NCBI RefSeq assembly: GCF_002811985.1
Contig: NZ_NPDU01000025.1
Span: forward strand, 1 to 64,000
Length of the DNA: 64,000 nucleotides
From: Leptospira adleri
GTDB lineage: Bacteria; Spirochaetota; Leptospiria; Leptospirales; Leptospiraceae
Direction: 5' to 3'
The position numbers and the translations under genes were made by a program. This document shows positions 17,933 through 26,544 of this stretch, piece after piece (position 1 is the first letter of the stretch; each line of letters begins with the position of its first letter). A model generated the notes under the pieces. That model saw only the letters and a list, made by a program, of their open reading frames with translations. It was not told the origin of the DNA and did not search any database.

Positions 17933-19150
17933 TTATTGTCGTGTTTTTATCTTACCCAACAATTGGGAAAGGGATACATCAGCGGTATTTAATAAACTTT
18001 CTCTGATCTGATCCAATTTTCTTTTAATTTCCATCTCGGAAGAATTTGCCTTATCAATATTTAGAATTTCAGCGAATGCGTATAAAACGTCATCTTCGAT
18101 CGAATAAGTTGGATTGACGAGAATAGATTTCAACCAGTCCAGCATCGCAATATCGTAAAATTCCGATACTTGATCTATCATTTGATTACTTTTAAGACCT
18201 AATTCCACACTAAGACGATTATCATATTGACCGCCTGCAGCCCAATTGAGGAATGCAGTCAACATAGACGCAATAGGTCTTTTACCGACCTCCCAATTAA
18301 AATCTCCTGGAATTATTTGAGACTCGGTCGAAATGAATCCCGGCTCCTGTGAAAAATCCAACTTAAAAACTTGCTTAGTAGTTTTTACCTCAATACTTCG
18401 AGTGCGAGAAGCTCCGTTTCTTTCTAAATAAATCTTACATGGAACGTTTCCAACGATGATTTCAAGTTCCAATCTCGCTCCTCCTCGTGAAAAAACTAAA
18501 CTCTTACAACTTTGTTCTAAATTTGGGAGCAAGTAATCGAAAATCGAAATTATATGCGGTAAGATATCCGCATAGATTGGTAAAAGAGAATCATATTTTT
18601 TGAACTCCCCATATCGAATCTCCGATTTAGGATCTATCCAATCAAACTGCAAAGACAATAATTCTCCTTCCTTTGTTACCAACTTTGCAAAATTTTCAAT
18701 ATACCTAGCATATAAAAAAACATGAGAGGCCGCGAAGCGCGTTCCTTGAATTCGAGCTAGATCAATTAATCTCCGAGAAGATTCACTGGAAAGGGTCAAA
18801 GGCTTTTCAACCAGGACCGGAATTTCGGAAGATAACGCAAATTCAATTGCTTTTGCGTGGTCACGAGCCGCATTCGCAATAATAACCGCTGAACAACTCT
18901 CATTTGTTAGTTCAGGCCAGACTGATTCTACTTTTATCCTTTTTTCTGAATCAAATTTCGAAACCCAAGCGGATAACTCTTTCGCGTTGTGTATCGAATG
19001 GATCGTCAGTTCGACTGAAGGGGAAACCTGAGTAATGAGAACTTCCGCTATGATGCGAGCCCACCTTCCTCCTCCAATCAAAGAAACTTTTCTAGGAAAG
19101 TAGGAAGATCCAGCGTGGGCGCCCACATCGGTATAACTTACGTTTCCCAT
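17933..19150 (-). CDS. Gfo/Idh/MocA-family oxidoreductase
   Basis: NAD(P)-dependent oxidoreductase of 405 residues. The N-terminal Rossmann motif reads VSLIGGGRWARI (GGGRWA at 26-31) and the family EKP signature is at 115-117 (VEKPLTL), followed by the C-terminal alpha/beta domain. Members act on sugars or nucleotide sugars, for example as 3-ketoreductases in deoxysugar pathways. It lies 13 nt after the C-methyltransferase and before rfbF, which ties it to the CDP-sugar cassette, possibly as a ketoreductase of the branched sugar. The substrate is not provable from sequence. The C-terminal 80 residues, rich in charged helices, look like a family extension. Confidence 0.85.
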   Translation of the reverse strand: MGNVSYTDVGAHAGSSYFPRKVSLIGGGRWARIIAEVLITQVSPSVELTIHSIHNAKELSAWVSKFDSEKRIKVESVWPELTNESCSAVIIANAARDHAKAIEFALSSEIPVLVEKPLTLSSESSRRLIDLARIQGTRFAASHVFLYARYIENFAKLVTKEGELLSLQFDWIDPKSEIRYGEFKKYDSLLPIYADILPHIISIFDYLLPNLEQSCKSLVFSRGGARLELEIIVGNVPCKIYLERNGASRTRSIEVKTTKQVFKLDFSQEPGFISTESQIIPGDFNWEVGKRPIASMLTAFLNWAAGGQYDNRLSVELGLKSNQMIDQVSEFYDIAMLDWLKSILVNPTYSIEDDVLYAFAEILNIDKANSSEMEIKRKLDQIRESLLNTADVSLSQLLGKIKTRQ

Positions 19151-19163
19151 AAGATTACTGAAG

Positions 19164-20405
19164 TTATATAAAATCCTTTTCGTCTAGTATATCGATAATC
19201 TCGCCCGTATAGCCGTTCTGCGTTAAGTAAGTGCGTATTTCCGTCGGAATATGCCAAGCCAAGTTTAAAATTGGCAGTGCTTTGTCCGAAAATGAAAATA
19301 ATTCATCGTCTGAATGAATCGGTATCCGCGTTCCGGGTAAGAAATGACCAATCTTTAGCGAACCCGGCTTTTCATACACGGCTGAGATAATATTCTCATC
19401 TAAGCCTAGAAGTTTTACTAGGATCGCAGCGCGTCCAGGAAACGCTTTTGCTCTCAATTTACCATACTTCTTAAACATCGAGTTAATCATTTCTTTCTTT
19501 GACTTAAGCCAAAGATTAATTTTCTCTCTAAGTAATTTGAAATTGTTCATAAAATCTCTTTCGCGACTCGCTAACTTCTCGCGATCGAGCGACGAGTCTA
19601 TTTGATCTGCGTTATAAGAAAATCCGATAAATACTCGAATATTCCCTCCGTATCTAGATGGAAACTCGACGCCTAACAACGACCCGCCCAAAGACTTCGC
19701 CATATATGTAAAGGAAGTATAACTGTAAGTCCGAGGATGCTCGTGGTAGAAAGTGTCAAACTGATTCCCATCTAACACAGATCCTAAATAATGATTCTCT
19801 ATGACGATCACAGTGTTCGACGAGGCTAATTTTTTTAGCGCAGCGATAACTTCCCTGAGATTCTCAATATGGGCAAATACGTTTGTGAATGTGATGAAAT
19901 CCGGTTTTCCATGAAGCTTAATTATCGTTTCAGCCAACGGCTCCGATAAAAAATCATTGAACGTTGCGTGTCCTTTTTCTTTCGCATCAGCGCAAGCCTC
20001 TGTTGGTTCAATTCCGATGGTGGTCGCTCCTTTGTTGCGAAAAAAATCCAACAGACTGCCGTCATTACAACCTATGTCTAAAACGGTTTTTCCGGTTAAA
20101 CTACCGAATTTTTTCTGACAAGACTCGACAAGACCTTCCATACCTTTTAAGACATCCAAAGTAAAACGAGATCTATAATGATATGACTTCGGAAATAAAT
20201 CGTGCTTCGGAACCTGAAAACGCTGGTGTGCCGTCAAACAAACCTCGCAGAATAAAATTTCGATCGGATATTCTTTGCACTTTCTGGTATCGCCAACAGG
20301 AACCAAATCATCGCACATGGGATGAAGGCCTAGGTCAAGAACGGAAACTAGCTTATCGTTAGAGCAAACTTCACATGAGTGGATTTCGATAACTTCGTTA
20401 TTCAT
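19164..20405 (-). CDS. NDP-sugar C-3 C-methyltransferase (TcaB9/TylC3 family)
   Basis: SAM-dependent C-methyltransferase of 413 residues that adds a methyl group to a sugar carbon next to a keto group. It shows the three-part family layout: N-terminal zinc site (C11, C14, C53, C56), SAM domain with LDIGCNDGSLLDF at about 109-121, and a C-terminal domain containing FYHEH (Y220, E222, H223). H179 and Y75 also align with catalytic residues described for TcaB9 (His181, Tyr76, Tyr222, Glu224, His225), a nearly constant offset. In the tetronitrose and mycarose pathways this family methylates C-3 of a 4-keto sugar. Next to CDP-glucose enzymes the likely substrate is CDP-4-keto-6-deoxyhexose, giving a branched sugar. 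Confidence 0.9.
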   Translation of the reverse strand: MNNEVIEIHSCEVCSNDKLVSVLDLGLHPMCDDLVPVGDTRKCKEYPIEILFCEVCLTAHQRFQVPKHDLFPKSYHYRSRFTLDVLKGMEGLVESCQKKFGSLTGKTVLDIGCNDGSLLDFFRNKGATTIGIEPTEACADAKEKGHATFNDFLSEPLAETIIKLHGKPDFITFTNVFAHIENLREVIAALKKLASSNTVIVIENHYLGSVLDGNQFDTFYHEHPRTYSYTSFTYMAKSLGGSLLGVEFPSRYGGNIRVFIGFSYNADQIDSSLDREKLASRERDFMNNFKLLREKINLWLKSKKEMINSMFKKYGKLRAKAFPGRAAILVKLLGLDENIISAVYEKPGSLKIGHFLPGTRIPIHSDDELFSFSDKALPILNLAWHIPTEIRTYLTQNGYTGEIIDILDEKDFI

Positions 20406-20455
20406 TTACAAACTTCCTTTTTACAACTACGATTTTTGTTATACGGATTGAGCGA

Positions 20456-21463
20456 CTATCTTGAGCTAAAACGATCGCTTAATTTTCTAATAAAAAAATA
20501 AAAAAAAGACAAATAAAAATTCGGAAAAAGACAATTACTTAGAACAACTCCAATCGGATTTATATAATTTATCCCAGATACTTTCCTATGCAAAATCATG
20601 AACATCATATCCGGAATAAAAAATTTGAGGGCGAAGTTTCTACATTTTAAATACTTTAATAAAGAAAGACCATTCTTTCTATATTCATTCAATCCTTCGA
20701 TCAATCTTACGCTTCGAACCAGAGGATACATTGGCACCCATTCCCGTGCGCCGGTCAAACATACGCTCAAAGGGGAAGAATGGAAGTAAGCCAAAGAATG
20801 AGAAAATGCCCGAGCAAATATCTTAACATGAACAAAAGTATTATCAAAGAAAGAGAATCTTCTCTCGTCTTCAAGATGGGGAGCGTTTACAATGTGGCAA
20901 TTTTCCACCCATTTTTCCCGCCTAAATACCGACAAAAACATTCCTCCTAAAAAATCGAAAGAATATTTAGGATCTACTAATTCGATAAACTTCAGTTCGC
21001 CATCCTTCTTCCAGGAAGAAAACGATTCCATGTGTTCCGGTAAATGAGCCGTATCGAAGGGTTGTGGATAAGAGAATACAACCTCAGTCGTCAAATGAAA
21101 CGAGTTTATATAGAAATAATCGACTTTCGAATGATTGGTAATCAAATCTGAGAGGCTTTTAAGCGCATTCGGAAGCAAAAGATCATCGTCTCCAATAAGC
21201 CAAACGAATTCTCCTTCCGCCATATCGACCACCTTTAGTACATTCCTGGCCACTCCGACGTTGAATTCATTCTTTCGGTATCGAATCGGAAGTTTTTTTT
21301 TGAAATTCTCGACCACACTTTCAGTTTGATCATCCGAATGGTTATCGGATATACAGACTTCAAAATCGATCTCTTCCCTATTTCCGTTAATAAAAATAGA
21401 ATTTAGGCAATTGGACAAATGACTCGCGCGGTTATAAGTAGGAATACAAACGGAAATCTTCAT
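20456..21463 (-). CDS. GT2 glycosyltransferase, abequosyltransferase-like
   Basis: Inverting GT-A glycosyltransferase of 335 residues. The start ISVCIPTYNRASHL and WLIGDDDLLLPNAL (GDDD at 91-94) resemble the RfbV-like group that transfers CDP-activated deoxysugars such as abequose. A C-terminal amphipathic or membrane-attached tail rich in aromatic residues (about 285-335) is visible. It lies 50 nt upstream of the C-methyltransferase, so it is my first candidate for the transferase of the CDP-linked branched sugar. The gene at 13698 is the alternative. The similarity to RfbV is judged by motif only. Confidence 0.85.
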   Translation of the reverse strand: MKISVCIPTYNRASHLSNCLNSIFINGNREEIDFEVCISDNHSDDQTESVVENFKKKLPIRYRKNEFNVGVARNVLKVVDMAEGEFVWLIGDDDLLLPNALKSLSDLITNHSKVDYFYINSFHLTTEVVFSYPQPFDTAHLPEHMESFSSWKKDGELKFIELVDPKYSFDFLGGMFLSVFRREKWVENCHIVNAPHLEDERRFSFFDNTFVHVKIFARAFSHSLAYFHSSPLSVCLTGAREWVPMYPLVRSVRLIEGLNEYRKNGLSLLKYLKCRNFALKFFIPDMMFMILHRKVSGINYINPIGVVLSNCLFPNFYLSFFYFFIRKLSDRFSSR

Positions 21464-21476
21464 TGGAAGGAGAATA

Positions 21477-22016
21477 TTATATTTTCCTTAAATAAAAAGT
21501 AATATCATCCAGAGGGTATAAATGGCTTAAATAATTTTCATATCGAAATGGATAACGATTAGCGACGAAGACGAACATCCTTTTAATCCAGCCGTCACTA
21601 AGCGTTTCGTTAAAAACGATCCTTTCAGTTTTAAATGTCACTTTTGTATAGGCGTATCTTTTAAATATCATATGATCCGGATCAAAATACGTAAAAGAAT
21701 TGACTCCGAAAAAATGCTTATGAGTCGGATCCGTAAAGGCCCATAACGATCTAAAATAAGGAACTATTACTTTAACAGAGCCACCCGGTTTACAGATTCG
21801 ATATATTTCTTCCATGACTTTCATTACGTCGTCAAGGTGTTCTAAACAGTTATCGATATAAATCTCATTAAAATAAGAATCTTCAAAAGGATACGGGAAA
21901 GAATTCAAATCATGGATAACGTCCGCTTGGGTCCGACTGTTAAAATCGATCCCAATGGCACCGGCTCTTTTTTTATTTCCGCAGCCAACATCCAATATGG
22001 CATATTCTTTATTCAT
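21477..22016 (-). CDS. Small class I SAM-dependent methyltransferase
   Basis: Methyltransferase of 179 residues, short but complete for the Methyltransf_11 type. It carries the SAM motif ILDVGCGNKKRAGAIGIDF near residues 7-25, NCLEHLDDV near 56-64, and ends with a hydrophobic strand. A purine-rich AAAAGGTG element sits just upstream of the ATG at 22016. It follows a 303-nt gene-free stretch and precedes a GT2 gene by 13 nt. Small proteins of this kind in polysaccharide loci are thought to O-methylate sugars; the target here is unknown. Confidence 0.85.
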   Translation of the reverse strand: MNKEYAILDVGCGNKKRAGAIGIDFNSRTQADVIHDLNSFPYPFEDSYFNEIYIDNCLEHLDDVMKVMEEIYRICKPGGSVKVIVPYFRSLWAFTDPTHKHFFGVNSFTYFDPDHMIFKRYAYTKVTFKTERIVFNETLSDGWIKRMFVFVANRYPFRYENYLSHLYPLDDITFYLRKI

Positions 22017-22319
22017 ACAACACCTTTTTAGACATTTCTTTAAGATAGATTCAAGAACGTTCTCTACTCGGAATGTTAGGAATCATAGATAAAAACAATA
22101 TTTTTTTCTTAAGGTCTCGTTACCATTCTTTAAATTGAATCCAAACCTTCATTCCTACTTTTTACAAAGGTAAAAACCAGTTGGGTGGAAAAAAGTTTGT
22201 TTAAGAGGGAATCGGCTTAGTGGAACGAAAGTCGATCGAGAATTAAAAAACCTTACGTTAAACAAAGATTATCACGGACTCAATTGCAAATTCTCTAACA
22301 TGTGGAAAATTAAAAAAAA
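22017..22319. other. Gene-free gap of 303 nt
   Basis: I see no open reading frame, repeat, tRNA or insertion-sequence remnant here. On the minus strand the last bases hold the AAAAGGTG ribosome-binding region of the methyltransferase gene. Several AT-rich blocks could contain an internal promoter, but no pair of -35 and -10 elements with proper spacing stands out. This is the largest gap inside the cluster and a reasonable place for an operon boundary. Confidence 0.6.
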
Positions 22320-24077
22320 TCAAGATTCAAATATTTCCGTCAATAACGCGACCGGGCGCTCGGTCATTAAAGCAAATTGAAGGCAAAATTCACGCCTCGC
22401 CCCTTGAACTTTCTCACTCAACCACCAATTCCCCACATCCTGCCATATCGAATTTATATGCCTAGCGCAAGATTCAGGAGAAAGATGCAAAATTCCGACT
22501 TCCTCTAACATTCGATAATAGGGGATCGCACTTTCTCTAAGATGGTCAAACTCATTTGCCCAAAAGGCTAATGTGGGAAAATTCAGAGAAAGCGTCTCTA
22601 ATATTCCAGTCGAATCGTAACTATGAACGGCTAATCTGGACTTACGAAGTAAATTTATATTGTGCGTAATACCGAGATCGATTTTCAGATCGGGATTAAA
22701 ATCTTTCCATCTTATATCTTCAGACCAATCCCTTTGAATAAATTCTCTATGCAATCGAATGACAAGGTCTTTTTTTATAGAAGGTTTCAACAAAGAAACA
22801 AAACGTTTCTGTTCTTCAAAGTATTCGTGGTGTTCCGCGTAAACATCCCAAGTGCGGATCAAGTGCGGTAGTGAAAGTTCGATCAAGAGCAAGTCACCCG
22901 AAGGATCATGTTCCATACGTTTTGCCCTTAGACTCTTAAATACAAACCCGGTTCGATGCACAGAATATTCTTTCGCCCAATTTCCCCACGCAATAAATTT
23001 GTCTGCAGTATCTTCTTCCACAGTCGGATTATTGAACCGGTAAGTGCCATAGTTGTTACCGTGTTGACCGACGTAATATTTCGAGCCAGTATGAATTTTT
23101 TCTGATATCCACCGTTTAAAAATCTCATCCGTATCGAAGCAGTTACTTGTAAAAACAAATCTCGGTTTGGATGGCCATGGCAACAAGTCGGCCTGGCGCG
23201 TAACTTCTTTAAACCCTTCCAAAAAACAAATAGGCATCATCTCGAAGAGTAGCGATAAAAAATAAAGCGGAACTCCTTCGAATTCGGTTTTTGCAATTTC
23301 ATTCGTGAGATTTTTGCGAAGTGCAGAGTCATATTCCGCCTCGATTTTTGTTGAGGAAGTTCTCCAAATTTTCGGAAACTGAAACAGCTTTAATTGAAGT
23401 ATAAACTCAATGAATACAGGAAAATAGCTGCTAATTAATAGGAAATCACTCTCTCTTACAAATATGCTCGAAAGCCTTTCGTAAATTCCCATTATTGTTT
23501 TCCTTATCTTCGCTTTATACGTTTCTTTAACTTCTTCGCCTTTTTTTTCAGGTATCTCAAAAGAACATTCGAGTTCCTTTATATTTTGATCCGAAATGAA
23601 CGACAATAATTTTCCGAAAAGAACATTATTCCAGACCGGGTCGTTACAAGACCAAATAAAGGAGAGTGAATCTTTTGATGCCAGAAAATATTTGTCGTTT
23701 TTAAACAGAGTTGTCGATTCTATTTCGTGGTCGTTTAAGCATTCCCTCAAAGTGTTATATCGATTAATGAGCACGTCCGTATATCGGTTAAGCCAATGAC
23801 CTAAGATGATTTTCCACGATCGGATATCGTAATTTACATTGTGGATTGAGTTTAACTTTACTTTTAAGACTTCGAGCAATCTATTTTGGATCGTTTTCGA
23901 AAACTCATAGTCTAGATACTTTTTCTCACCCAACCCATAGGGCTTTGCGACGATATGGTCCAGCTTCGACCAAGAATGTTGAAGATGGTATGGCTTGCAC
24001 CATTCCCCCAAAAATACGATGGGCAGACCCGATCTCCAAGTCCTTTGATCGGAAGTTGTTATTAGATGAAATCCCAA
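22320..24077 (-). CDS. LIC12162-family putative surface-carbohydrate transferase
   Basis: Putative transferase of 585 residues belonging to the family named after Leptospira LIC12162. Visible family features are LITTSDQRTW near the start, FLGEWC at about 22-27, a central YVGQHGNNYG at about 335-344, and HSYDSTGILETLSLNFPTLAFW in the C-terminal third, which resembles GT-B nucleotide-binding ends. The function is not established; a glycosyl- or glycerophosphotransferase role is plausible. The start is a TTG at 24077, with only a stop and a few non-start codons upstream, so the N-terminus is uncertain. It follows the PseG-like gene by 16 nt. A split relative lies at 48847-50720. Confidence 0.85.
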   Translation of the reverse strand: MGFHLITTSDQRTWRSGLPIVFLGEWCKPYHLQHSWSKLDHIVAKPYGLGEKKYLDYEFSKTIQNRLLEVLKVKLNSIHNVNYDIRSWKIILGHWLNRYTDVLINRYNTLRECLNDHEIESTTLFKNDKYFLASKDSLSFIWSCNDPVWNNVLFGKLLSFISDQNIKELECSFEIPEKKGEEVKETYKAKIRKTIMGIYERLSSIFVRESDFLLISSYFPVFIEFILQLKLFQFPKIWRTSSTKIEAEYDSALRKNLTNEIAKTEFEGVPLYFLSLLFEMMPICFLEGFKEVTRQADLLPWPSKPRFVFTSNCFDTDEIFKRWISEKIHTGSKYYVGQHGNNYGTYRFNNPTVEEDTADKFIAWGNWAKEYSVHRTGFVFKSLRAKRMEHDPSGDLLLIELSLPHLIRTWDVYAEHHEYFEEQKRFVSLLKPSIKKDLVIRLHREFIQRDWSEDIRWKDFNPDLKIDLGITHNINLLRKSRLAVHSYDSTGILETLSLNFPTLAFWANEFDHLRESAIPYYRMLEEVGILHLSPESCARHINSIWQDVGNWWLSEKVQGARREFCLQFALMTERPVALLTEIFES

Positions 24078-24093
24078 TTTTGCGACTGCTTGC

Positions 24094-25068
24094 TCAATTC
24101 AAGTTATTAGAAGAATCGCGTAGCGCTTCGAGTGAACGGATATAGTTTTGAAGATTTTGCGTCGGGTTGAAATTATTAGGAAATGGAATCTCAAATGGAT
24201 CCAAAAATAAATTCGAAATCATTTCTTCAATTTCCTCTAAAAGGTTCGATGAATCCCAAGACAATTTCGATCGCAAGAAACCTATTTCGTAATAATATTC
24301 TTGATTTAAAATTTGGTCGTGGTCTATACAGATCCCAATCGTATTCTTTTGTAAGTTATAAAGTTCATTCAACGATTGTCCGCAACCTGAAATCACAATC
24401 CGTGCGGAAGAAATTTCCGACACCATTCTTGCTTCATTTAAATGTCCGAGAAGACGGACGTTTGGAAAACGAACCGTCAAGTCGGTTAACAAATCTGATT
24501 CCGGACAAACTATGGTGACGTCTTCGAATTTGAGCGAAAGACTAGCAAGTTTAGGCAACAATCTTCTATAATCTGAGCCGCCGATTGAAATTAGAATTTT
24601 TTTCTCCTTCGTCTTTTCTATCTTCTTACGGTCTCTAAAAGATTCTCGAAGAATCACAAAGTCGCTTCCTCCTATCGTTTTGCACTTTTGATTTTGATAA
24701 TCAATCTTTGAAAAAAAAACATTCGGGTTTATCAGCAAATCGGCGCTGTATTCTATTCTGTTAAAATCATCGATTACGACTAATTTATTCGAATGATCAT
24801 TGATGCGTTTTATCAATTCGGAACCTGCCAGATATGAATCCATGATAATGAAATCATATCTTTGAAGTTCGGTGTACCACCGCGATTCATTGAGCCAGTC
24901 GAAAATCTTATGTTGATCAGAAGCAAAATTCGGACTCCCCTTTAAAGAGAGCAAAATATCAACCGGATTTTCCTGACTTTTAAAGTAAGAACTTAGGGCG
25001 GTCATCCTTGTTATATGCCCGAGTCCGATTCCAGATCCGGCCTCGGTTAAGATAAGCACTTTCATCAA
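24094..25068 (-). CDS. pseG: PseG/SpsG-like nucleotide-sugar hydrolase or transferase
   Basis: GT28-like protein of 324 residues. PseG removes UDP from UDP-2,4-diacetamido-2,4,6-trideoxy-L-altrose in pseudaminic acid synthesis. The N-terminal EAGSGIGLGHITRMTAL has the family GxGHxxR with the catalytic His at about 18; VVIDDFNR near 96-103, the middle ILISIGGSDYRR and SGCGQSLNELYNL near 229-241 complete the fold. It overlaps the amidohydrolase gene by 4 nt and closes the pseudaminate-like module, where pseC, a PseH-like GNAT, an SpsF domain and a NeuB are also present. A related role on a different UDP-diaminosugar is possible. Confidence 0.85.
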   Translation of the reverse strand: MMKVLILTEAGSGIGLGHITRMTALSSYFKSQENPVDILLSLKGSPNFASDQHKIFDWLNESRWYTELQRYDFIIMDSYLAGSELIKRINDHSNKLVVIDDFNRIEYSADLLINPNVFFSKIDYQNQKCKTIGGSDFVILRESFRDRKKIEKTKEKKILISIGGSDYRRLLPKLASLSLKFEDVTIVCPESDLLTDLTVRFPNVRLLGHLNEARMVSEISSARIVISGCGQSLNELYNLQKNTIGICIDHDQILNQEYYYEIGFLRSKLSWDSSNLLEEIEEMISNLFLDPFEIPFPNNFNPTQNLQNYIRSLEALRDSSNNLN

Positions 25069-25877
25069 AGAGCAAATAGATTTATTGAATTATTGTACAT
25101 GACGTTTTCTATTTGTGTTTGGGAAAACTTATACTTTTCAAAAAATGCAAGATGGACCTCCAGAGCTTCATCGAAAAGGCAATAGGGATTATCGCTCCCG
25201 AAAACAATTCTATCACAACCAATCTTCTTATAAGCAAAGGCAAAATCCAACTCAACGGAAGATCCGATGTAATAAGGAAGCGAGAATGATGTATCTAGCC
25301 AAACATTCGGATTGGATAATGCCAGAAGAGCGGCTTCCAAGATTCTTTTGCCGCCACTATGAACGAGTACGATCGGCGTTTTGCGAATTTTATCCGCCAC
25401 AAAGCAAGCCAACTTCAAATTATCGAAATCAAACATCTTAGCGGTTCCGTAACTGCCATCCAGGCAAACAACAAGATTATTTTTCTGAGCAATCTGACAT
25501 ACCTTAAGCACGGAGCTAAAGTCAGACTCTGAAATTTCTTGCAGGTAAGAATTAAACATGATCGCCCTACTACCGGAAGCGATCAGTTTTTCCAAATAAT
25601 TCTCGATATCGGGTCTTCTAAAATCGACGAGAGAGGTTAGAGCATATTTCGGACAAACGCTTTGAATTTCTTTTTTAAAACCAGCTATGTCCTCCAAGTG
25701 AAGGTTGGGATTAAAGAGCAGAACGTTAATTCCTTCCGTTTTTTGGATCGTTTCATTATATTTTTTTAGGCCGATGCTCAAGTCTTTCGAGGAAAGATTG
25801 AGATCTTGTTTGATAACGACGTTAACATCAGAGTCTTCTATAAAAGGAAGATGAATATTGAAATCAAATATCTTCAT
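25065..25877 (-). CDS. Amidohydrolase-like TIM-barrel hydrolase
   Basis: Metal-dependent hydrolase-like protein of 270 residues, amidohydrolase_2/TatD type. It has the C-terminal FGSDNPY (catalytic Asp) and a mid-protein VLVHSGGKR (His). The first metal motif reads DFNIH instead of HxH, so one His ligand is Asn, as in some members of this family, which may change metal content. It overlaps both neighbours by 4 nt and so belongs firmly to the tailoring group of the pseudaminate-like module. Hydrolysis or lactonase action on an acyl intermediate is conceivable, but I cannot name the substrate. Confidence 0.75.
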   Translation of the reverse strand: MKIFDFNIHLPFIEDSDVNVVIKQDLNLSSKDLSIGLKKYNETIQKTEGINVLLFNPNLHLEDIAGFKKEIQSVCPKYALTSLVDFRRPDIENYLEKLIASGSRAIMFNSYLQEISESDFSSVLKVCQIAQKNNLVVCLDGSYGTAKMFDFDNLKLACFVADKIRKTPIVLVHSGGKRILEAALLALSNPNVWLDTSFSLPYYIGSSVELDFAFAYKKIGCDRIVFGSDNPYCLFDEALEVHLAFFEKYKFSQTQIENVMYNNSINLFAL

Positions 25878-26533
25878 TTGTAAATGAAAACCATAAATTC
25901 CTTTTGAGGAATCGGCGCATAATTGTGTTTCAGAACTACGTTAGGCGATATCTTCAATACAAAATCCAGAACTTTCGAAGGATCATGATAAAAAACAACA
26001 TCTTCTTTCGGATACTCTGGAGTCAGTTTCGAACTTAAAAAATCTACAATTAACACTTCTGTCGTAATCTCATAAGCGTTTTTAATGAGATCAAAAGAAT
26101 ACTCGTAGTTTTTCTCTCCGTTTCCTAATTTAAAATTTAACAATCCTAACATCAGCGATATTTGATGATTTTCATTTAATTGCTGCGTTATTTCTAGTTC
26201 CGTTAAATTTGCGATGTCTCGACTTGCAAAATGAACGATATCGCTTTCCAACGATCTATTCTCGTTTAGAAATTTTTCGTTTACGTCCCATCCGATGTAT
26301 CTTGCGAGACCGGATTTTTTTTCGTTGGCGTACGTCAAAAAATCGGAGAAACCGCATCCTATATCTAAAACGTTCTTATTTAGAAAATCAGCCGCCGTCA
26401 GCACTTGCTCAAATCGATATTTCTGCTGTTCGACGCTCCCCCAACCTAGTGACTTCACGTCTTTTCCTAATTTATCGTAGCGATTGTTGTATCGCACAAT
26501 AGCGTTTTTAGTTACTTCGGACCAATTGCTCAT
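25874..26533 (-). CDS. Class I SAM-dependent methyltransferase
   Basis: Predicted methyltransferase of 219 residues with the SAM-binding motif NVLDIGCGFSDFL near 54-66 and an acidic strand ARYIGWDVNEKF near 77-88. An upstream conserved region (NRYDKLGKDVKSLGWGS) fits a family of small methyltransferases found in O-antigen clusters. It overlaps the amidohydrolase gene by 4 nt and follows the RraA-like gene by 11 nt. It is one of six methyltransferase genes in the window. N-methylation of an amino-acyl substituent is one possible role given the ATP-grasp and aminotransferase genes just upstream (inference). Confidence 0.82.
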   Translation of the reverse strand: MSNWSEVTKNAIVRYNNRYDKLGKDVKSLGWGSVEQQKYRFEQVLTAADFLNKNVLDIGCGFSDFLTYANEKKSGLARYIGWDVNEKFLNENRSLESDIVHFASRDIANLTELEITQQLNENHQISLMLGLLNFKLGNGEKNYEYSFDLIKNAYEITTEVLIVDFLSSKLTPEYPKEDVVFYHDPSKVLDFVLKISPNVVLKHNYAPIPQKEFMVFIYK

Positions 26534-26544
26534 TCACTTACCTT

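Noticed and set aside
22017..22319. Internal promoter in the largest gap
   Set aside because: AT-rich blocks are present but no -35/-10 pair with 16-18 nt spacing was convincing.
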